Part shown: piece after piece, positions 62,101 through 64,000 of the stretch
How the letters are laid out: the number at the start of each line of letters is the position of its first letter
Numbering within the stretch: position 1 is the first letter of the stretch
Assembly: GCA_009746045.1 (NCBI GenBank)
Contig: RPFO01000578.1
Span: 167,501 to 231,500, forward strand
Origin: Mesostigma viride
Lineage: Eukaryota; Streptophyta; Mesostigmatophyceae; Mesostigmatales; Mesostigmataceae
DNA length: 64,000 nt
Direction of reading: 5' to 3'
Notes under the pieces: model-generated
What the model was told of the DNA's origin: nothing
Seen by the model: the letters and a program-made list of their open reading frames with translations, nothing else
The model's database searches: none
Program-made: the position numbers and the translations under genes

Positions 62101-64000
62101 GATGCACGCCGCCATCTGCAGCATCTCCAGGGTGGTGGGTGGCAGCTGCGAGGGAAAAGAGCACAGGGGGACGCGGGGGCGGTGTATGGGTTTGGGTGTG
62201 TTTAAGGAAACGGGGGTGAATAGGGGGAGAGTCCAGGGGGAAGGGGGGAAGAGAAGAGGATAAAGAGCAGTAGTTGAGGGAGCAATTTGCTGAAGGGGTG
62301 GTTGCCTTGTGAACCTACAGAGTGCCAAAACTGGCTAGTTATGACGGGTGGCCCGAGGCTCCAATGTCGTGAAGTTTACGTCACTACAAATGCCCCAACA
62401 AGGGGGTAATTTCAGGCAGATGCGTGGGCAATTAGTGGGGTCAGGCACCCGTGAAAAAGCAATCGGAAAGGTATGGAAAACAAAGGAGGCAGCAGGATGG
62501 TGATAATGAGCAAAACAAAACATGAAGGATGGCAAGCCAAACGTTGGCTGTGGCTGTGGAGATAATAAGGGGGGAGAAGTGAGCCAACACAAAGAGGGTG
62601 AAAGACATGGGGCAAAGGAGCATCACTTGAACTTCCTTGACCGTTAAAGCACAGTACGTTTACCTCAGGACTTGACCACACGGCTGAGGATTAAAATAAG
62701 CTACAACAGCCAAAAACAAAATATAGATCAGGAGTTGCATAGAGGTCAGCTTGGCATTTTAAAATATGCAAATATCCCATGAACCACTAATGCATCAGCA
62801 TGGCAATGCGTGTAGGAGGCCAAGTTCAAAATATCCTCCTTGCCAAGTTGTGTCTTCATCAAATACCCAGTTGCACGAATCAACAACTGCTTTGTTCAAA
62901 CTTGTGCATGCCCAGAGAGGTATACTTGATAGCAAGCTCCCATGGAAAAGCACAAATGGCAAAAGCAAACACAATGCACTCCTTGCAGCACTTGCTCATC
63001 CTACACCTAGCACAATGCAAGATCTGCAAAGCACCGCACAACATCGGCAGCTTTTCCTTGGGAAGGTAAGGATGACAGAAATTCCTACCATGTGAAGGTG
63101 GACAGAAGCAAATTTGCACATTATCGCGCCGGATGAAGCGCATTGGGCGGGATCGGGTGGGCCGGTGGGGTGGGGTGGGGCCCAATGGACTATCTTCTGA
63201 TATCATAAAGGCAACTGAGACAAGCAAGTAGAACGCTCGGTACGCAAGATGCCATGCATTTCTGAGATGCCTGTGCTACAGGGGAAATGCAGAGTTGCAA
63301 CGCACTGGCGAACTATAGCTCAGGTTGCAAGGCAACTACGCCAGGCACACGTTCAAGATGCAACGGGCCGAGCATGCTGCTCCAGTGGACACGTAATCAC
63401 GCGATAGACTTCAGAAAAAAATCAAGCAGAAGGTGCAGTTGCCACAAGAAACTACGGAACTCGCGCGAGCAACATCCCAGGCAATGCTGCCATTACTTTG
63501 CGAGTCTGCCCTAGCATACGAGGTCCTTTACTTTGCGAGTCTCCCCTAGTATTCGAGGTTGTTGCATCATAGGCAACAACACTGGACACAAGAGGCATTA
63601 CAGGCAAAAAGGCAATCGCAAGCTTTCTAATAATCCTTCTAACTCATCAATCCAAGCGCATGCCCCCTCGTGTCGGCTCACCTGCGCGAGCTGGCTGGCC
63701 ATGAACTCCACCACGTTGGCGCTGATCTCTGCCGCGCGTATGGAAGCAATGTCCCAGTCCCAGCCTCCCGTCATCGGGTCTAGCATGAGCAGCCCCCGCT
63801 TGACAAACTCGCGCACGAGCTGCACCACGAAGAACGGGTTGCCCCCCGTCTTGTCAAACACGATACGGCCCAGCACGGTGGCGTCCCGCACGCGCCCCGC
63901 CTTGCTTTCTGCCGATGCGCCCCCCACACCGCCGGAAGCTCCCGAGAGCACGCCCCCAGAGGCACCGGGGGGCAGCGTAGACCCCCTGGCCAGGGTGTGC
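36858..64000 (-). CDS. Hybrid sensor histidine kinase-like protein (AAA/helical repeats-GAF-HisKA-HATPase-REC), 5' part outside window
   Basis: A multi-exon gene read right to left. Thirteen exons (63682-64000, 61372-62145, 59244-59504, 57662-57937, 55957-56742, 53205-53392, 50726-52142, 43550-43774, 42191-42369, 41053-41327, 39969-40438, 39314-39573, 36858-37752) join in frame, each internal boundary with GT and AG, giving about 2,107 residues and one stop at 36858-36860. Domain order matches the large hybrid kinases known from cyanobacteria and fungi (Ser/Thr kinase-AAA-GAF-HisKA-HATPase-REC); the kinase and Walker motifs would be to the right of the window. Such proteins are normally soluble stress or redox sensors feeding a phosphorelay. 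Here the HisKA, HATPase and part of the REC catalytic signatures are missing, so a scaffold or regulatory role is inferred. A short exon between 61372 and 59504 may be missing from the model. Exon edges come from splice motifs plus family alignment, not from transcripts. Confidence 0.88.
37774..37968. repeat. (TTTG)n microsatellite, about 48 units, next to the exon 13 acceptor
   Basis: Nearly perfect TTTG tetranucleotides on the plus strand, (CAAA)n in the kinase-like gene transcript, ending about 20 bases before the exon 13 splice acceptor. The Lys/Gln/Thr and Cys/Leu/Phe/Val ORFs read here are repeat products. Confidence 0.97.
37969..38221. repeat. GAGY tetranucleotide and (GA)n tract in intron 12
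   Basis: GAGC/GAGT units with interspersed GTGC grade into (GAGAGC)n, about 75 bases of pure (GA)n, and back into GAGT/GAGC. Directly adjacent to the (TTTG)n tract. Confidence 0.95.
38222..39117. other. Central part of intron 12
   Basis: No gene or element recognised. Confidence 0.4.
39118..39298. repeat. Pyrimidine-rich tract just downstream of exon 12
   Basis: About 180 bases of mostly CT on the plus strand, purine-rich in the kinase-like gene transcript, beginning some 15 bases after the exon 12 donor. Confidence 0.75.
39314..39573 (-). CDS. Kinase-like gene exon 12: HATPase_c-like N-box and altered G1 box
   Basis: 86 codons plus two bases. GLLFCNAVEYTAQGHVMASV aligns with the N-box 'NLLSNAVKFTPQGEV' and keeps the Mg-ligand Asn. 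The expected G1 box DxGxG is DTSMRD, so its glycines are gone. An insert of acidic, Gly and Gln residues separates the strands. The acceptor is CACGTGCAG; the donor GTATGC leaves TG, which with the next T completes a Cys codon (DGLC-HGCRAYGGG), matching the end of a G2-like segment. Confidence 0.82.
39969..40438 (-). CDS. Kinase-like gene exon 11: linker and first half of HATPase_c-like domain
   Basis: Two leading bases and 156 codons. A variable Ala/Gly/Ser linker is followed by EEVFSVYQCLEEAADMVAVD, then AARAGLELILKMDFKSVP and RGHRRHLRHLL. These match the stretch between HisKA and the N-box of hybrid kinases ('F.L..CVEEALDLVA..A..KGLEL....D...P..V.GD..RLRQVL'). Acceptor TTGGCAG, donor GTAGGG (phase 0). 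Confidence 0.83.
40906..40987. repeat. Perfect-to-one-mismatch tandem duplication of 41 bp in intron 10
   Basis: Two adjacent units starting ATTGTCTGGCTGTCTTGTCT (40906 and 40947) differing at one base (TGCTGTCC versus TGCTTTCC). Confidence 0.9.
41053..41327 (-). CDS. Kinase-like gene exon 10: degenerate HisKA region
   Basis: One leading base, 91 codons and one trailing base. After acceptor TTCACAG it opens with the split Thr codon and TLRTTRSSLVTVLEERLA, which aligns with the HisKA 'HELRTPLNAVLGM' motif but has no His or Pro. A Gly/Ala/Pro-rich insert of about 50 residues follows, then ADLLLAAVTSNAAMLDLVER (second HisKA helix). The donor GTGAGG follows CGC-G. A possible His seen just upstream (VHS) lies in the intron, before the AG. 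Confidence 0.75.
41908..41992. repeat. 13-bp tandem repeat in intron 9
   Basis: About six copies of TGCTTGNTTCCCC, where N is T, C or A in successive pairs. Confidence 0.9.
42191..42369 (-). CDS. Kinase-like gene exon 9: end of GAF and coiled-coil leading to HisKA
   Basis: 59 codons plus two bases. EVSFLATLLASLFDNRLVYL is the last GAF helix ('LEVL.LLASQAAISLENARLY'), followed by a charged coiled coil (LKDEAHDRACQLAHWQARAR) that normally runs into the HisKA helix. It ends in ATG-AC before donor GTGAGC, splitting the next codon. In relatives the H-box would be reached within a few residues of this point. Confidence 0.85.
42885..43076. mobile_element. 192-bp MITE in intron 8
   Basis: Termini TGGCAGCTCACTTAGGTGGG and, inverted, the same with one mismatch (A to G), continuing with CCGC on both sides, so about 24-base terminal inverted repeats. 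The interior is rich in TGGCCCAC-type words. No clear target duplication could be read. No coding capacity. Confidence 0.75.
43550..43774 (-). CDS. Kinase-like gene exon 8: GAF domain C-terminal half
   Basis: 75 codons, phase 0 to phase 0. CVALRLPHETHPMGALYVEF is the GAF core strand pair ('VLCLPL...G.LVGALYLEN'). Acceptor AATGCAG, strong donor GTGAGT after SEDSHD. The exon is separated from exon 7 by a 6.9-kb intron that holds the long piggyBac-like element. Confidence 0.85.
43775..44781. other. Left part of intron 7
   Basis: No gene recognised. Just before the piggyBac-like insertion is the 18-base palindrome CTCCGGAGATCTCCGGAG (44753-44770). Confidence 0.4.
44786..48600. mobile_element. 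piggyBac-like element, long copy (3,815 bp), in intron 7 of the kinase-like gene
   Basis: Ends are CCCGTGTTTTTT and, inverted, AAAAAACACGGG; each is flanked by TTAA (44782-44785 and 48601-48604), the target duplication and CCC-start typical of piggyBac elements. Subterminal palindromes AACGCGATATATCGCGTT (left) and two close variants (right) sit just inside. The outer parts match the copy at 12.59-14.32 kb with only scattered differences, so both moved recently. No DDD transposase ORF is recognisable, so it is probably non-autonomous. Assignment to piggyBac rests on the TTAA and terminal bases, not on a transposase. Confidence 0.75.
45057..47144. repeat. Duplicated internal segment of the long piggyBac-like copy
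   Basis: Two head-to-tail units: 45057-46534 and 46535-47144. Both begin with CGGATTTCTCTGAAAATAGT (about 450 bases near-identical, e.g. 45057-45510 and 46535-46987) and both end with GGAGCAATGGATACACGAAT. The second unit lacks about 0.9 kb present in the first and has a short unique join around 46987-47020. The whole block is absent from the short copy at 12.6 kb. Confidence 0.85.
48745..49105. repeat. Degenerate minisatellite of CGACGGGC/CACGGGC units
   Basis: Irregular units built from GCGACGGGCGACAGGC and CCACGGGCAA, starting about 140 bases right of the piggyBac-like element and inside intron 7. Translations on either strand are repetitive. Confidence 0.8.
49106..50725. other. Right part of intron 7
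   Basis: No gene, RNA or element recognised. Plus-strand ORF 49291-49815 is open for 174 codons but has no recognisable motif and lies in the intron. Confidence 0.4.
50726..52142 (-). CDS. Kinase-like gene exon 7: last helical repeat, linker and start of GAF domain
   Basis: 472 codons plus one leading base. Begins with YLLVRAEHAR and ends its helical part at ESRRRFESWGASTLVQDL, the end of the repeat region in relatives. A linker of more than 200 residues follows that is rich in Gln, Gly and acidic residues. The GAF domain begins at about LDTPLAQLVKELRAAARATR with the strand GDLIVDTRADNG. The donor is GTGAGT after GAC-CCG (phase 0). The linker is poorly conserved and its internal boundaries are not certain, but the reading frame stays open throughout. 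Confidence 0.85.
52143..53204. other. Intron 6 of the kinase-like gene
   Basis: 1.06 kb. Contains a short (CA)n-like stretch with related G+C-rich repeats at about 52826-52930. No gene seen. Confidence 0.45.
53205..53392 (-). CDS. Kinase-like gene exon 6: helical-repeat region
   Basis: 62 codons plus two bases. Follows acceptor AACCGCAG; ends in AA before donor GTGAGC, so the Lys of SHLHK is completed by the first base of exon 7. ALVIVDQL continues the exon 5 block (VEFRLFQ-ALVIVDQL), and ALELWSKSFPESHLHK corresponds to the family's 'WA..AP.NFLHK' landmark. The junction into exon 7 (HLHK-YLLVRAEHAR) reproduces the family consensus closely, which strongly supports this pair of splice sites. 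Confidence 0.87.
53528..54880. mobile_element. Possible 1.35-kb TIR element in intron 5
   Basis: The left edge has TTTTTAGTAACGTGACGCAT then GCATCAGCGGGCTG. The right edge, read in reverse complement, has TTTTTGGCACGCATCAG then TCGGCTGACGG. These resemble terminal inverted repeats with one gap. Both ends are dense in GACGCG-type motifs. Inside is an unremarkable 87-codon plus-strand ORF (54171-54434). No transposase or target duplication identified. Confidence 0.35.
55957..56742 (-). CDS. Kinase-like gene exon 5: helical-repeat region with poly-Ala and low-complexity insert
   Basis: 262 codons. The N-terminal third (GDYVHLAVNISFLPIHRF) and the C-terminal quarter (YTTMKLQLCFLMGDMARAAK, LLLVEFRLFQ) fit the conserved helical block. 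Between them lies an insert of about 130 residues with a run of 14 Ala (codons around 56468-56509), Gly/Pro-rich stretches and an Asn/Ser-rich segment, none of it expected in the family core. Acceptor CCGCAG, donor GTAGGC, both phase 0. Confidence 0.85.
57290..57610. repeat. Imperfect ACC/ACA-type minisatellite in intron 4
   Basis: About 320 bases of degenerate units such as AGTACCACTACAAATA, largely devoid of G. It lies between exon 4 and exon 5. Translations in this region are repetitive and not genes. Confidence 0.8.
57662..57937 (-). CDS. Kinase-like gene exon 4: helical-repeat region
   Basis: 92 codons. Acceptor CCCCACAG precedes CCGCTCATG; donor GTGGGT follows the ACG codon at 57662-57664. 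Contains SFSAYAYSMYGGCVHPIV and the LELNAQLGNRALGGAIHFTYGA block, equivalent to the 'SAFAYVYYG...Y.FG.LAL.L' repeat of this kinase family. The junction into exon 5 reads HFQT-GVLDSLAMGDYVH, in line with family members (G...GLE.GD.E.A.Y). Confidence 0.85.
58497..59168. repeat. 670-bp pyrimidine tract, (CCCCT)n and poly-C, inside intron 3
   Basis: Both ends are almost pure CCCCT pentamers; the middle (about 58650-58970) is C-runs broken by single T. The transcribed RNA of the kinase-like gene would carry (GGGGA)n. The long Pro/Ser and Gly/Glu/Arg ORFs that can be read here are products of the repeat, not genes. Confidence 0.95.
59244..59504 (-). CDS. Kinase-like gene exon 3: helical-repeat region
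   Basis: 87 codons (phase 0 to phase 0). Contains VNRVAEAVRCGIKSMRVFGL, DIPEDPGQLAQRLSEEV and LPTLNDPRIQAAMSMLQRII, which match the family block built around 'GI-LP...L..LP.M.DP...AAM.IL'. The acceptor is CACACAG before TAC; the donor is GTGAGC after WDQ. About 15-25 residues usually found just before VNR are absent from the joined exon 2-3 product, so one small exon may lie in the 59505-61371 intron. Confidence 0.8.
59505..61371. other. Intron 2 of the kinase-like gene, with a short internal repeat
   Basis: 1.87 kb between exons 2 and 3. It holds a diverged direct repeat of about 22 bases built on CCAGCTGCACCAC (around 60694 and 60785), and a TG-rich stretch at 59505-59590 next to the exon 3 acceptor. 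A short unannotated exon may lie near 60816-60900. Confidence 0.45.
61372..62145 (-). CDS. Kinase-like gene exon 2: AAA C-terminal region and start of helical repeats
   Basis: 258 codons after acceptor CTCGCAG, ending at donor GTGAGG, both phase 0. Hallmarks: LPPTTLEMLQMAACIGDSFD, then a region containing RFVHDRVQQAAYQGL and STAYDAARHHAQVVIKILGD, all typical of the segment after the AAA domain in this kinase family. A Ser/Gly/Thr-rich loop of about 45 residues sits in the middle, a common place for inserts. The joined frame with exon 1 reads LAQ-LPPTT as in family members. Confidence 0.88.
61373..63681. other. Intron 1 of the kinase-like gene (62146-63681)
   Basis: The intron of about 1.5 kb between exons 1 and 2 (62146-63681; the rest of this span is exon 2). 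No mobile element or long repeat seen. Confidence 0.5.
63682..64000 (-). CDS. Kinase-like gene exon 1 (partial): AAA ATPase C-terminal part
   Basis: First exon visible, open to the window edge. It carries the family signature FDKTGGNPFFVVQLVREF followed by GWDWDIASIRAAEIS and NVVEFMASQLAQ, which in AAA/NACHT-type multidomain kinases lies after the nucleotide-binding core. A Gly/Ala/Ser-rich stretch precedes it. The donor GTGAGC lies directly after the CAG codon at 63682-63684 (phase 0). The Walker A and B motifs are not in the window. Confidence 0.85.

Overview
The window is nuclear DNA of a eukaryote, most likely a green or related alga. Reasons: spliceosomal GT-AG introns of 0.9-7 kb, G/C-rich exons set in less GC-rich non-coding DNA, plant/algal-type Ty1/copia and Ty3 (chromodomain) retrotransposons, LINEs, pogo-like and piggyBac-like elements, and a possible chlorophyte-style TGTAA poly(A) signal. 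Nothing bacterial is present (no operons, no bacterial RNA genes). The species assignment is inference.

The right part (36.86-64 kb, minus strand) is one large gene that runs off the right edge. I could place 13 exons (about 2,107 residues) with consistent reading phases and no internal stop. Domain order is: C-terminal part of an AAA/NACHT-like ATPase (the usual Ser/Thr kinase and Walker motifs would lie beyond the window), a long helical-repeat region, GAF, a HisKA/HATPase_c module, and a receiver (REC) domain. This is the architecture of the large hybrid sensor kinases of cyanobacteria and fungi. Its phosphorelay core looks degenerate: no His at the H-box, a G1 box reading DTSMRD, a disrupted G2 box, and a REC without the acidic pair but with the acceptor Asp and the conserved Lys. 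The exons are intact, so it reads as a conserved pseudo-histidine-kinase scaffold rather than a dead gene. Its introns hold a 3.8-kb piggyBac-like element, a 192-bp MITE, a possible 1.35-kb TIR element and several extreme microsatellites.

The left and centre (0-36.5 kb) are mostly mobile-element debris. From left to right: LINE fragments (2.3-4.5 kb); a 1.1-kb (GGGT)n satellite with a (GA)n tail (6.46-7.65 kb); a (CA)n tract; a frameshifted gag-like ORF (9 kb); minisatellites (10-11.3 kb); a short piggyBac-like copy (12.59-14.32 kb) that is a deletion derivative of the copy at 44.8-48.6 kb; a PHD-finger exon (15.6-16.0 kb); a broken pogo/CENP-B-type transposase (18.2-19.2 kb); a solo-LTR-like unit (19.24-19.85 kb); a gutted copia element (23.37-25.12 kb) interrupted by a Ty3/gypsy element (25.12-32.9 kb, minus strand) that carries about 2.5 kb of unexplained ORFs after its chromodomain; and a LINE with ORF1, endonuclease and partial RT (33.6-36.35 kb) that ends close to the 3' side of the kinase gene.

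I see no CRISPR array, no confident tRNA or rRNA gene, and no second intact host gene with a recognisable product.
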